A stretch of 53,689 nt of DNA from Sphingomonas sp. dw_22. Its GTDB lineage: Bacteria > Pseudomonadota > Alphaproteobacteria > Sphingomonadales > Sphingomonadaceae. Positions 19,522-27,943 of this stretch are shown here, one piece after another (within the stretch, counting starts at the first letter, position 1; each line of letters starts with the position of its first letter). The position numbers were made by a program, and so were the translations under genes. The DNA lies in NCBI RefSeq assembly GCF_018449795.1, contig NZ_JAAVVE010000028.1, positions 1 to 53,689 of the forward strand, given 5' to 3'. The notes beneath the pieces were generated by a model, which saw nothing but the letters and a program-made list of their open reading frames with translations, did not search any database and was not told the origin of the DNA.

Positions 19522-21075
19522 ATGAATCCGCGAGCCACACGCTTGGCTGACACGACTCCGCAAGCATCCGTCATCCGCCCCGGCCTGGGCCGCATGGCGC
19601 TGTATGTGCTGCTCGGCTTTTCGGCCGGCCTGCCCTTCTACATGTTCAACGCGGTGCTGCTGCTGCGGCTGGCGCGGCACGACGTCGATATCGTCACGGT
19701 CGGCTTCTTCGCCTGGGTGGCATTGCTGCCGACCTTCAAATTCGCCTGGGCGCCGCTGCTCGACAAGTACGACGTGCCCGGTTTCGGCCGCTTCTGGGGC
19801 AAGCGGCGCGGCTGGATCATGCTCTCGCAGCTCGGCATCTTCCTCTCGACCGTGGCGATGGCGTTCACGTCCGCGGATACCAATCTGCCGGTGACCGCGC
19901 TGTTCGCGGTGCTGCTCGCCTTCTGGACCACCACGCTCGAAGTCGCGGCCGACGCCTGGCGCATCGAGCTCGCTCCCACCGCCGAGCAGCAGGGGCCGCT
20001 GGTGGCCGCGAACCTGTGGGGCTATCGCAGCGCGATGGTGGCGGCCGGGAGCGGCGCGATCCTGATCGCCGCCGCCTGGGACTGGACGATCGCCTATCTC
20101 GTCATCGCGGCGGCCTCCTTCCTGCCTTTCCCGATCCTCGCGGCGATGCGCCCCGATCCCGGACGTGGCGGCGGGCGCAGCACGGCGCTCGCCACCGGGC
20201 TGATCGCCAGCACGCTGGTGCTCGGGGCGAGCCTGGCGGTCGCCGCGGCGGTCGGCTGGGCGCTGCTCGCGGCGATCGGCTCGATCGGAATGCGCAACCC
20301 CAGCGTGATGAGCTATTATGTGTTCGGGATCGCGCTGATACCGTTCATCGCGCTGGGCGCCGCGGTGCCGTGGATCGTCAAGCTGCCGGCGGACCATCCC
20401 CTGCTCAACACCGCGGCGCTGGCCCCGTACATCAATGTGGCCTGGCGATACGGCATCGTCATCATCCCGATCCTGCTGTTCGTCTCGGTCTACCGGATGG
20501 GCGACGTGATGGCGCTCACGCTCTCCCACCCGCTGTTCAACGCGCTCGGCTATGGCCTGACCCAGATCGGCGTGGCGGACGGGTTCGTCGCGCTCTTTTC
20601 GAGCATGTTGGGCGTGGCGCTGGGCGGCTGGCTGGCGGCCAAGGCGCCGATGGGCTGGGCATTGGCGATCGGCGCGGTGATGTCGGCGCTCTCCAACTGG
20701 ATCTTCGCCTGGCTGGCGCACCAGGCGCCGGGCGGGCCGCTATGGTTCCACATCGGATCGTTGCCGGTGACGGCGGGCGACTTCGACCTCTATCTCGCCA
20801 TGGCGGTCGACCAGTTCGGCCATGGCTTCGAAGGCGCGGTCTTCGTCGTCTATCTCTCGCTGCTGGTGAACCCGCGCTTCCCCGGCGCGCAATATGCCCT
20901 GCTGTCCGGGCTCGCCTTCCTGCTGCCCCGTCTGCTGGCGGGATTGTCCGGCGTATTCCAGAAGGCGATCGGCTATGACGGCTTCTTCCTCATGGCGGGA
21001 ACGATGAGCCTCGCCGCGATCGTCTTCCTGCCGCTGATCCTCCGCGCCCGGCCGCGGCCCGACGACGCATCATGA
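19522..21075 (+). CDS. AmpG-like MFS permease (muropeptide import candidate)
   Basis: Major facilitator protein of 517 residues with 12-14 hydrophobic helices. The first helix GFSAGLPFYMFNAVLLL is followed by FKFAWAPLLDKYDVPGFGRFWGKRRGWIMLSQ. This matches the loop 2-3 signature of AmpG, which imports anhydro-muropeptides. The frame is open far upstream through the antisense of the receptor gene, so the ATG at 19522 (MNPRATRLADT) is taken as the start. Its stop overlaps the next gene's start as ATGA. Being next to serine hydrolases, DacB and D-glutamate genes strengthens a cell-wall recycling role. Exact substrate is inferred; a different solute in the AmpG subfamily cannot be excluded. Confidence 0.82.
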   Translation: MNPRATRLADTTPQASVIRPGLGRMALYVLLGFSAGLPFYMFNAVLLLRLARHDVDIVTVGFFAWVALLPTFKFAWAPLLDKYDVPGFGRFWGKRRGWIMLSQLGIFLSTVAMAFTSADTNLPVTALFAVLLAFWTTTLEVAADAWRIELAPTAEQQGPLVAANLWGYRSAMVAAGSGAILIAAAWDWTIAYLVIAAASFLPFPILAAMRPDPGRGGGRSTALATGLIASTLVLGASLAVAAAVGWALLAAIGSIGMRNPSVMSYYVFGIALIPFIALGAAVPWIVKLPADHPLLNTAALAPYINVAWRYGIVIIPILLFVSVYRMGDVMALTLSHPLFNALGYGLTQIGVADGFVALFSSMLGVALGGWLAAKAPMGWALAIGAVMSALSNWIFAWLAHQAPGGPLWFHIGSLPVTAGDFDLYLAMAVDQFGHGFEGAVFVVYLSLLVNPRFPGAQYALLSGLAFLLPRLLAGLSGVFQKAIGYDGFFLMAGTMSLAAIVFLPLILRARPRPDDAS

Positions 21076-22085
21076 TCGACACGATCGACCCCGCATTCGC
21101 TCCCGCCGCCGCATCCGTGGCGGCGGGCCGCATCCCCGGCGCGACGCTCGGCGTGGTGAGCGCCGACGGCCGGCGCTGGGTCCGCCACATCGGCATGGCC
21201 GCGCTCGTCCCCGAAGCCGAGATGCTGACCGAGGACCATTGGTTCGACCTCGCCTCGGTCTCCAAGGTGATCGCGACCACGACGATCATCCTCCAGCTCG
21301 CCGACGAAGGCCGGCTCGACCTCGACCGGCCGCTGACCGACGCGATCCCCGACCTGCGCCAATACGACGTCGCCAACGCCGCCGAGCGCAAGCTGACCTT
21401 CCGCGACTGCCTGGCGCACCGCACCCATCTGCCCGCCGTCGAGCCGATCTACACCTATGGCGACGATCCGGACCGGCTCCGCGCCTTCGTCCTCCAGCGC
21501 GAATGGCGGCATGTCGAGCCGGTCTATTCGGACATCAACTTCATCCTGCTCGGCATCGCGATCGAGCGGATCACCGGCGAGCCGCTGTCCGACTGGCCGC
21601 TGGGACCGGGCCTGAGCTACGGCCCGCCGCCCGGCCCCGCCGTCGCCACCGAGCGCTGCATGTGGCGGGACCGCGTGCTCAAGGGCGAGGTGCATGATGA
21701 GAATTGCGCGGCGATGGGCGGCGAGACCGGCCATGCCGGGCTGTTCGGCACGGTGGCCGGGGTGCTGGGCTTCGCGCAGGGGCTGCTCGACGGCACCGGC
21801 GCCTCGCCGGCGATGCTCCAGGCGATCCGCACCCGCCAATACAGCCACCGCACCTGCGGCTGGGAACGCAAGTTCGCCGGCTGGTCTGGCGGGCAGGCCT
21901 GCTCCGATGAAACGATCGGCCATACCGGCTTCACCGGCACCGGGCTGTGGATCGATTTCGAGCGGGGCCTGGCCTGGACGCTGCTCACCAACCGGGTGCA
22001 TCCGAGCCGGCATTTCGACAGCGGCATCTTCACGCTGCGGCCCGCGACCGGGGATGCGGTGATCGGAGCGTGGGACGCGGGCTGA
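21072..22085 (+). CDS. Cytoplasmic serine hydrolase, class C beta-lactamase / DD-peptidase fold
   Basis: A 337-residue protein of the beta-lactamase-related family. The nucleophile motif SxxK is SVSK at 62-65, the second motif YxN is in VYSDINF near residue 153, and the third is HTG in GHTGFTGTG near 280. A family block with VHDENCAAMGGETGHAGLFG is near 207. There is no signal peptide, so it should act in the cytoplasm, unlike secreted AmpC. It is translationally coupled (4-bp overlap) to the AmpG-like permease, which suggests it acts on what that permease brings in, for example muropeptides or D-amino-acid peptides. This role is inference. Confidence 0.82.
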   Translation: MIDTIDPAFAPAAASVAAGRIPGATLGVVSADGRRWVRHIGMAALVPEAEMLTEDHWFDLASVSKVIATTTIILQLADEGRLDLDRPLTDAIPDLRQYDVANAAERKLTFRDCLAHRTHLPAVEPIYTYGDDPDRLRAFVLQREWRHVEPVYSDINFILLGIAIERITGEPLSDWPLGPGLSYGPPPGPAVATERCMWRDRVLKGEVHDENCAAMGGETGHAGLFGTVAGVLGFAQGLLDGTGASPAMLQAIRTRQYSHRTCGWERKFAGWSGGQACSDETIGHTGFTGTGLWIDFERGLAWTLLTNRVHPSRHFDSGIFTLRPATGDAVIGAWDAG

Positions 22086-22109
22086 GCGATTTCCCGGCTG
22101 TCGGTTGCC

Positions 22110-22357
22110 GGTTGACCAAGTTGACTCGCTGGCGGGGTGCGTTTCCTCTCTTCCCAGAGGGGTGCGCAGGGAAGCGCCGCTGCAACGCGACGGGGCGGCC
22201 ACACCGACGCGACACCGATGCGCCGTTGGCGCTCCACGCACGCGGCATATACGCGACACCGACGCGCCCAGGCAGCGTCCCGGCCGGCTTCTATCCAAGG
22301 TTCAAAGAGCAACGCCATTGGCGGCGCGGCAGCCAAGCAGGTGAAATCCTACATTGC
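22110..22357 (-). repeat. Degenerate dispersed intergenic element, copy 2
   Basis: On the minus strand it reads GCAATGTAGGATTTC (22343-22357), then about 215 bp of non-coding DNA, then GTCAACTTGGTCAACC (22110-22125). This is the same order and orientation as at 1653-1770. Between them two near-identical words (GCGACACCGATGCGCC and GCGACACCGACGCGCC) also occur. No gene is seen in the 468-bp gap 22086-22553, which holds this element and the hairpin repeat at 22385-22524. Confidence 0.3.
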
Positions 22358-22384
22358 CAGCGGTTTCGCATGCGGATCTAAAAT

Positions 22385-22524
22385 CCCTCTCCCCATCGGG
22401 GAGAGGGAGGGAGCCGACGAAGTCGGCGGAAGGGAGAGGGGCAGTGGGAGTGGCTACGACTGCCCCTCTCCCTTCCCACTCGCTGCGCGAGCGGGCCCCT
22501 TCCCTCTCCCCAATGGGGAGAGGG
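22385..22524. repeat. MITE-like long imperfect inverted repeat (intergenic hairpin element)
   Basis: A 140-bp element whose halves are inverted copies of each other. Each end is itself a hairpin (CCCTCTCCCC, 3-base loop, GGGGAGAGGG, at 22385-22407 and 22502-22524). The centre is a perfect 18-bp inverted repeat (22428-22445 and 22459-22476). Small variable hairpins sit between (CCGAC-gaa-GTCGG, CTCGC-tgc-GCGAG). The layout is shared by the elements at 25232-25368 and 32569-32762. It lies between the convergent serine hydrolase and dacB genes, where it could act as a two-way terminator. Confidence 0.75.
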
Positions 22525-22553
22525 AGTTTCGCCCCTTCGCCGCGAGCCGCGCC

Positions 22554-23984
22554 TTAATTCTCCGCCGCGATCAGCTCCAGCGCAGCGTCCATCGCCCGGG
22601 TGGCGTTCACGTCTTCGGGCACATCATTGGCATAGGCCGAGAAGGTGAGCGTGCGCCCGCTCTTGCCGATCATATAGCCCGACAGGCCGTTGGTGGCGTT
22701 GAGCGTGCCCGTCTTGGCGAACAGCCTGCCCTCCAGCGGCGTGCCGCGGAAGCGGCGGGCGAGCGTGCCGTCGGCGCCGGCATTGGGCAGCGTGCCGCGC
22801 CATGCTGCACCCCAGGGCTGCGCAGCAATCCAGCGCAGGAACGTCACCACGCCGCGCGGGGCGACGCGGTTGTAGGTCGACATGCCCGAGCCGTCGGAGA
22901 AGTCATAGGCGCGGCGCGGGACGCCGGCGCCCGCCAGCATCGCCTCCACCACCGCGACGCCGTCGGCGATCGATCCGCTGCCCTGCTGCACGGCGACGCG
23001 GCGCAAGAACAGCTCGGCATGGAGATTCTGGCTGACCTTGTTGGTGAGCGTCAGATCCTCGATCAGCGGCGGGGGCGTGAGCCTGGCCAGCGGCTCGATC
23101 ACGGGCGGACGCGCGGCCGGAGCGCCCTTGCGCACCTTGGGATCATCGGACGGCGACAAGGGCCGGTGCCGCGCCATCGCCTTGCCCGTCACGCGCACGC
23201 CGCGCGCCTCCAGCAGCGCCTTCAAGCGCCAGGCGGCATAATCGGCCGGATCGTCGATTCCGAAGCGCAGCTTCGCCGGCTCAGCACCCGCGGCGATCGT
23301 GCCCGTCAGCCGGATCGTGCGGCTAAGGGGCATGCGGTCGGCGGCGATCCCGGTTCTGCCCGATGCCACCGTGATGGCGCGGTTCTCGACCTCGAAATAG
23401 GGCAGCATGACGAGCTTCGGGGTCTCGCCCGCCGCGCCCGGGATCACCTGTGCGGCCAGCTCGTTGTCGTCGAGCGTCAGCGCCGAGATGCCGGTGCCCG
23501 AGCGCGTCGGGATGTTGTTCCAGCTCATCCCCGGGCTCCAGCGCTCGTCGGGGAAGAGCGTATCGTCGCCGATCACGTCGCGCACCACGCGCGTCTTCGC
23601 CGCCACCGCATCGGCCAAAGCGGCGAGGCAATCCACGGCGCAATCGTCGGCGCTCGACAAGCGCGCGTCGCCATGCCCCTCCAGCACCACGTCGCGCCCC
23701 TCGATCCGCACCGAGGCGCCGCCCACCGTGTCGGGCCGGTCGATGCCGGGCAGAGTCGCGAAGGCCGCCGCGGTGGTGAACATCTTGGTGTTCGACGCGG
23801 GAATGAAGCGCCCGTCGGGATTGACCGCGACGATCTCGCTGCCATCCTCGCCCGCCACGACCAGGCCGAAGCGGACGCCCGGCCCGGCCTCACCCAGCTT
23901 CGCCTCGACGCGGGCCTGCAGGCTGTCCTGCGCCGCCGCGGGCGTGGCGATAAGCAGCGCCGCCGCGAAAATGCTGCGCTTCAT
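22554..23984 (-). CDS. dacB: D-alanyl-D-alanine carboxypeptidase / endopeptidase (peptidase S13, PBP4 type)
   Basis: Exported penicillin-binding protein of 476 residues. The signal peptide is MKRSIFAAALLIATPAAAQ. Three active-site motifs are present: SxxK as SNTK (64-67), SxN-type SDGSG followed by M in DFSDGSGMSTYNRV (near 375), and KTG in RLFAKTGTLNATNGLSGY (near 425). Between the first two lies the S13-specific insert (GDDTLFPDERWSPGMSWNN). In the periplasm it would remove terminal D-Ala or cut cross-links, releasing peptides and D-amino acids. Its start overlaps the stop of the symporter by 4 bp, making it the last gene of the lysR-dgcN-dgcA cluster. Confidence 0.93.
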   Translation of the reverse strand: MKRSIFAAALLIATPAAAQDSLQARVEAKLGEAGPGVRFGLVVAGEDGSEIVAVNPDGRFIPASNTKMFTTAAAFATLPGIDRPDTVGGASVRIEGRDVVLEGHGDARLSSADDCAVDCLAALADAVAAKTRVVRDVIGDDTLFPDERWSPGMSWNNIPTRSGTGISALTLDDNELAAQVIPGAAGETPKLVMLPYFEVENRAITVASGRTGIAADRMPLSRTIRLTGTIAAGAEPAKLRFGIDDPADYAAWRLKALLEARGVRVTGKAMARHRPLSPSDDPKVRKGAPAARPPVIEPLARLTPPPLIEDLTLTNKVSQNLHAELFLRRVAVQQGSGSIADGVAVVEAMLAGAGVPRRAYDFSDGSGMSTYNRVAPRGVVTFLRWIAAQPWGAAWRGTLPNAGADGTLARRFRGTPLEGRLFAKTGTLNATNGLSGYMIGKSGRTLTFSAYANDVPEDVNATRAMDAALELIAAEN

Positions 23985-25225
23985 GCTGCGTCTTCCCCCC
24001 GGTAGACGGTCTCGTCCAATTCCCCTTCCCAGCGCGCGACGCAGGTGGCGACGGCCAGGTTCGCGCTGGCGCTGGGGACGGTGCGGGTCATGTCGAGCAG
24101 CCGATCGAACGGCAGCACGAAGCCGACGACCAGCGCGGTCTGTTCGGGGGCGATGCCGACCGCCGAGAGCACCGCGGCGAGCATGAACAGCGAGGCGGAG
24201 GGCACCGGCGCCGTGCCGAACGCGGCGAGCGCGCCGGTGAGCAGGACGACGCCATAGACCTGCGGCGTGAGCGGCGTGCCGAACGCCTGGAGCGCGAACA
24301 TGCTGAGCAGGCCGACATACATCGCCGTGCCGTCCTTGCCGATGCTCGCGCCCAGCGGCAGCACGGTGGAGAATACCGGACGGCCGACGCCGAGATTCTG
24401 CTCGGCCACACGCATCGCCACCGGCAATGTCGCCGAACTGGAGGCGGTGGAGAAAGCGACGACCAGCGCATCGACGATGCCGCGGAAGAAGGGCAGCAGC
24501 GGCAGGCGCGCGAGCAGCCGGAGCATCAGGCTGTGCACCACGACGATCTGGATCGCCGAGCCCAGCACCACCGCCAGCGCCAGCCAGCCGACATGGACGA
24601 ACACCGCCGTCCCGTTCGCCGCCACGGCATTGGCGATCAGCGCGAACACGCCGAACGGCGTCGCCTCCATGACGATGCCGACGACCTTGAGCAGCACCGC
24701 CGAGATGGATTGCAGCACGGCTGTGAAGGGCTTGCCCGCCTCGCCCGCGATCACCGTGCCGCAGCCGAGCAGGATCGCGACGAAGATCAGCGCGAGCATG
24801 TCGCCCTTGGCGAGCGCATCGACGATGTTGAGGGGGATGATGCCGATCAGCTGGTCATAGGGGGTGACCGGGGTGCCCAGCGCGTGCGGCGCGGCGGTGC
24901 CGAGCGGGGCGCCGATGCCGGGGCGGATCAGCGCCGCCACCAGCATGCCGACCGAGACGGCGATCGCGGTGGTGAGGGCGAACAGCCCGATCGTCCGCCC
25001 GCCCAGCCCGCCCAGGCGCCTGGGATCGGCGAGCGAGGTGATGCCCGACGCGATCGTCACCAGCACGATCGGCGCGACCAGCATCCGGATCGCGCGGACG
25101 AACAGGTCGCCGAGGAACTGGACGTGCGGCGTGGCCGAGGGCCAGACCAGCGCGAAGACCAGGCCCAGCGCCAGCGCGCCGAGGACGCGCTTCCACAGCG
25201 CCGTCGCGAACCAGGCCTTCAGCAA
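23981..25225 (-). CDS. Dicarboxylate/amino acid symporter (DAACS, GltP-type) with altered cation-site motifs
   Basis: Membrane transporter of 414 residues. Family marks are hairpin 1 with STASSSATLP (like the SSS motif of GltPh), the TM7 region ASIGKDGTAMY, hairpin 2 GTAPVPSAS, and TM8 FDRLLDMTRTVPSASANLA. The substrate arginine and both TM8 aspartates are present. The usual TM7 NMDGT reads GKDGT, and the TM8 Asn and last Asp are Ser and Asn, so sodium binding is probably altered. The frame runs upstream to 25312 through a repeat; the TTG at 25225 follows GGGGAG at good spacing and gives a normal N-terminus. That GGGGAG belongs to the repeat at 25232-25368. Substrate is likely an acidic amino acid, possibly D-Glu (inference). 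Confidence 0.85.
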   Translation of the reverse strand: MLKAWFATALWKRVLGALALGLVFALVWPSATPHVQFLGDLFVRAIRMLVAPIVLVTIASGITSLADPRRLGGLGGRTIGLFALTTAIAVSVGMLVAALIRPGIGAPLGTAAPHALGTPVTPYDQLIGIIPLNIVDALAKGDMLALIFVAILLGCGTVIAGEAGKPFTAVLQSISAVLLKVVGIVMEATPFGVFALIANAVAANGTAVFVHVGWLALAVVLGSAIQIVVVHSLMLRLLARLPLLPFFRGIVDALVVAFSTASSSATLPVAMRVAEQNLGVGRPVFSTVLPLGASIGKDGTAMYVGLLSMFALQAFGTPLTPQVYGVVLLTGALAAFGTAPVPSASLFMLAAVLSAVGIAPEQTALVVGFVLPFDRLLDMTRTVPSASANLAVATCVARWEGELDETVYRGEDAA

Positions 25226-25231
25226 GATGTA

Positions 25232-25368
25232 CTCCCCTCTCTGCAAGGGAGGGGCTGGGGGTGGGTGCGCGGCGTCAGCCGCGCCCCCGCAGTCGAAGCG
25301 AAACCGAGGCATCGAGCCTCGGCTCCGCTAGACCCACCCCTTGATCCCCTCCCTTGCAGGGAGGGGAG
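25232..25368. repeat. MITE-like intergenic inverted repeat, second copy type
   Basis: A 137-bp element in the 169-bp gap between D-aminoacylase and symporter genes. Its ends are inverted copies, each a small hairpin (CCCCTCTCTGCAAGGGAGGGG at the left, CCCCTCCCTTGCAGGGAGGGG at the right). They are followed inward by GGGGTGGGT and its complement, with GC-rich hairpins in the middle. The left end supplies the Shine-Dalgarno site of the symporter gene. Confidence 0.7.
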
Positions 25369-25394
25369 AAATAGGAAGCCATGCGCCCGATGTA

Positions 25395-26957
25395 TCAATG
25401 GCAGCTTCCGGGCGTGGGGGCATGCGCGAGCGCGCGGCCGCCGGCCTTGCCGGTGAGCGCGCCCTTGTCGACCGCGACCACGCCGTTGACCACCACGGTC
25501 TGCACCCCGGCGGCGAGCAGGGTCGGCTGCTCGTAAGTGGCGCGCGCGGCATAGGTCTTGGGATCGAACACGACCAGATCGGCGAACGCGCCCTGCTTCA
25601 GATGCCCGCGCCCCTTCAGCCCGAACCAGTCCGCCGGAAACGCCGAGCTGCGCTCGATGAATTCGCGCAGCGTCAGGACGTGATCGGCGACGACGTACTT
25701 CGAATATTTGCGCGCGAAGGTGCCATAGACGCGCGGATGGCCGCCCGATGCGTCGGAGCCGGTCATCACCCAAGGCTGCTTCATGAAGGCGGCGATGTCG
25801 TCCTCGCTCTGGTTGAACGAGACGACGCCCGGATCGCCGATGCGGATCACGGCGATCGCGGCGGTCACGGCATCCTCGCCGCGCGCCTGCATCACCTGGG
25901 CGAGCGTCTGGTTGGCATATTGCCCCTCGACGATCAGCAGCTTCTCCGCGCCGCCGCGCTTGCGCAGATTCTCGACGATGCCGGCGCGCAGCTTCTCCGC
26001 CAGCGCGGGATCGTCGAAGCGCTTGAGCAGCGCCGGGCGGCCGCCGTCCTGCGCCCAGAGCGGCATCAGCGAGGCGACCAGGCTCGTGCCCGAGGCCGAC
26101 CAGGGATATTGATCGGCGGTGACGTTCTGGCCCGCGGCGCGCGCGGCCTCCACCTTGGCGATGATCTGGGGCGCCATGCCCTGCACATCGACGCCGAGCG
26201 CCTTGATATGGCTGATATGCGAAGGCAGCCCGCCGTCGCGGCCGATGCGGATCGCCTCGTCGATCGCCGCCGCGAGGCCGACGGTGTAGGAGGATTCGTC
26301 GCGGATATGGCTGTCATAGACGCCGCCGCGCCTGCCCGCTTCCCTGGCGAGTTCGATCACTTCCTCGGTCTTCGAGAAGCTCTGTGGCGCGTAGAAGAGT
26401 CCGGTCGAGAGGCCGAGCGCGCCCTGGCACATCGCGTCCGCGACCAGCGCCTTCTCGCGCGCCAGTTCCTCGGGCGTGGGCGCGCGATCGGCCTCGCCGA
26501 CGACCTTCTCGCGCACTGCGCCGAAGCCGACATAGGCGGCATAGTTGATCCCCACCGGCTTCGTCGCCGCGGTGCCGAGTATTTTCGCCACATCGGGCGT
26601 GCCGCCGCCGTCATTGCCGATGAAGGCGGTCGTCACGCCCTGCATCAGGAAGGCGGGGATCAGCCGCTTCGCCGGATCGTCCGAGGCGAGATCCTCGCCC
26701 ATATGGGTGTGCGGATCGATGAAGCCGGGGGCGACGATCATGCCCTTGGCGTCGATCACCCGCGCCGCGGTGACGTTCGCATGGGGGCCGACCGAGACGA
26801 TATGGTCGCCCGAGATCGCGACATCGCCGACGAACGGCGCGTCCGAGCCGGTGTAGATCGTGCCGCCGCGGATCAGCAGGTCGACCTTTTGCGGCGCGGG
26901 CGGCGATGCCGCGCCCAGCGTGAAAGCCGCAATCCCGAGCAGCAGCGCGACCTTCAT
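25395..26957 (-). CDS. Secreted N-acyl-D-amino acid deacylase (D-aminoacylase, amidohydrolase family)
   Basis: A 520-residue amidohydrolase-superfamily enzyme with a signal peptide (MKVALLLGIAAFTLGAASP), so it probably acts in the periplasm. Metal-site features are the HxH in PGFIDPHTHMGED (near 75), DSHIRDESS (near 220), PSHISHIKALG (near 250) and the late Asp in MTGSDASGG. The C-terminal beta-sandwich closes with the usual GAFADLVVFDPKTY. It would release D-amino acids from N-acyl-D-amino acids. The ATG at 26957 overlaps the dgcA stop as ATGA and gives a proper signal peptide; a start four codons upstream is open but less likely. Coupling to dgcA suggests it supplies or completes D-amino acid use. 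Exact substrate unknown. Confidence 0.87.
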   Translation of the reverse strand: MKVALLLGIAAFTLGAASPPAPQKVDLLIRGGTIYTGSDAPFVGDVAISGDHIVSVGPHANVTAARVIDAKGMIVAPGFIDPHTHMGEDLASDDPAKRLIPAFLMQGVTTAFIGNDGGGTPDVAKILGTAATKPVGINYAAYVGFGAVREKVVGEADRAPTPEELAREKALVADAMCQGALGLSTGLFYAPQSFSKTEEVIELAREAGRRGGVYDSHIRDESSYTVGLAAAIDEAIRIGRDGGLPSHISHIKALGVDVQGMAPQIIAKVEAARAAGQNVTADQYPWSASGTSLVASLMPLWAQDGGRPALLKRFDDPALAEKLRAGIVENLRKRGGAEKLLIVEGQYANQTLAQVMQARGEDAVTAAIAVIRIGDPGVVSFNQSEDDIAAFMKQPWVMTGSDASGGHPRVYGTFARKYSKYVVADHVLTLREFIERSSAFPADWFGLKGRGHLKQGAFADLVVFDPKTYAARATYEQPTLLAAGVQTVVVNGVVAVDKGALTGKAGGRALAHAPTPGSCH

Positions 26958-27943
26958 GGCGATCCCCAAAATCCCTTTGCCGGCGGCAACATATAGCCGT
27001 GCTCGTCGCGCACCCCGCCGGCGCGATCCTCCGCGAGCCAGATCGGACCGTCAAGGTCGATGAAGTCGGACATGCGCGCGATGTGCAGCGCCGGGGCGAT
27101 CGACAGCGACGTGCTGATCATGCAGCCGGTCATCAGCCCCAGCCCGCGCGCCCGCGCCGCCTGCGCCAGCTCCAGCCCGGCGGTGAGCCCGCCCGACTTG
27201 TCGAGCTTGACGTTGACCACCTGGTAGCGCGCGGCGACGCGATCGAGATCGGCCGCGACATGCACCGATTCGTCGGCGCAGATCGGCACTTCGGGCACGA
27301 AGCCCTCCAGCCAGGCATCGTCGGCGGCGGGCACCGGCTGCTCTAGCAGCGACACCCGGCACGCGACCAGCACGCGCTGCATCGCCTCGACCATCCGCCG
27401 GTCCCAGCTCTCGTTGGGATCAACGATCAGCGCCGCATCGGGCGCCGCCGATCGCACCGCGGCGATCTGGGCATCGGGCAAGGTCGCATCGACCTTGACC
27501 TTGATGAGCGGCGCACCGGCGATGCGGCGGGCGGCGGCGCCCATCATCATCGGCGTGTCGATGCCGATGGTGAGCGCGCTCGCCAGCCGCTCGGGCTCCG
27601 GCGCGCCGATCAGCGCGGCGACCGACTTTCCGGCGATGCGCGATTCGAGATCCCAGAGCGCGCAATCGACCGCATTGCGCGCGGCGCCCGGCGGCAGCAG
27701 CCGCAGCAGTTCCTCGCACCCCGCGCCGCCCTCGATCGCGCCCCGGACGCCTTCGATCGCCGCCAGCGTCGTCTCGACGCTTTCGCCGTAGCGCGGATAG
27801 GGCACGCCCTCGCCGCGCCCGATGACGCCGTCCGCCGCCACCGTCACCGTCACCACATCCGCCTGGGTCTTGACCCCACGCGAGATGCGGAACGGGCGGC
27901 TCAGCGCGAAGCAGTCGTGCTGCGCGCTGAAGAGTCTAAGCAT
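26954..27943 (-). CDS. dgcA: N-acetyl-D-glutamate racemase / dipeptide epimerase (enolase superfamily)
   Basis: A 329-residue enolase-superfamily enzyme. The capping domain (1-115) precedes a barrel with the epimerase residues: KxK at 148-150, metal ligands Asp175 (VDPNESW), Glu201 (LLEQP) and Asp224 (ICADES), and the second-side lysine in VNVKLDKSGG (246 or 249). By sequence alone it could be an L-Ala-D/L-Glu epimerase. The DUF1611 gene directly upstream, overlapping by 43 bp, points to DgcA, which converts N-acetyl-D-Glu to N-acetyl-L-Glu. The frame is open far upstream antisense to dgcN; the ATG at 27943 gives the normal family N-terminus MLRLFSAQHDCF. Confidence 0.87.
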   Translation of the reverse strand: MLRLFSAQHDCFALSRPFRISRGVKTQADVVTVTVAADGVIGRGEGVPYPRYGESVETTLAAIEGVRGAIEGGAGCEELLRLLPPGAARNAVDCALWDLESRIAGKSVAALIGAPEPERLASALTIGIDTPMMMGAAARRIAGAPLIKVKVDATLPDAQIAAVRSAAPDAALIVDPNESWDRRMVEAMQRVLVACRVSLLEQPVPAADDAWLEGFVPEVPICADESVHVAADLDRVAARYQVVNVKLDKSGGLTAGLELAQAARARGLGLMTGCMISTSLSIAPALHIARMSDFIDLDGPIWLAEDRAGGVRDEHGYMLPPAKGFWGSP

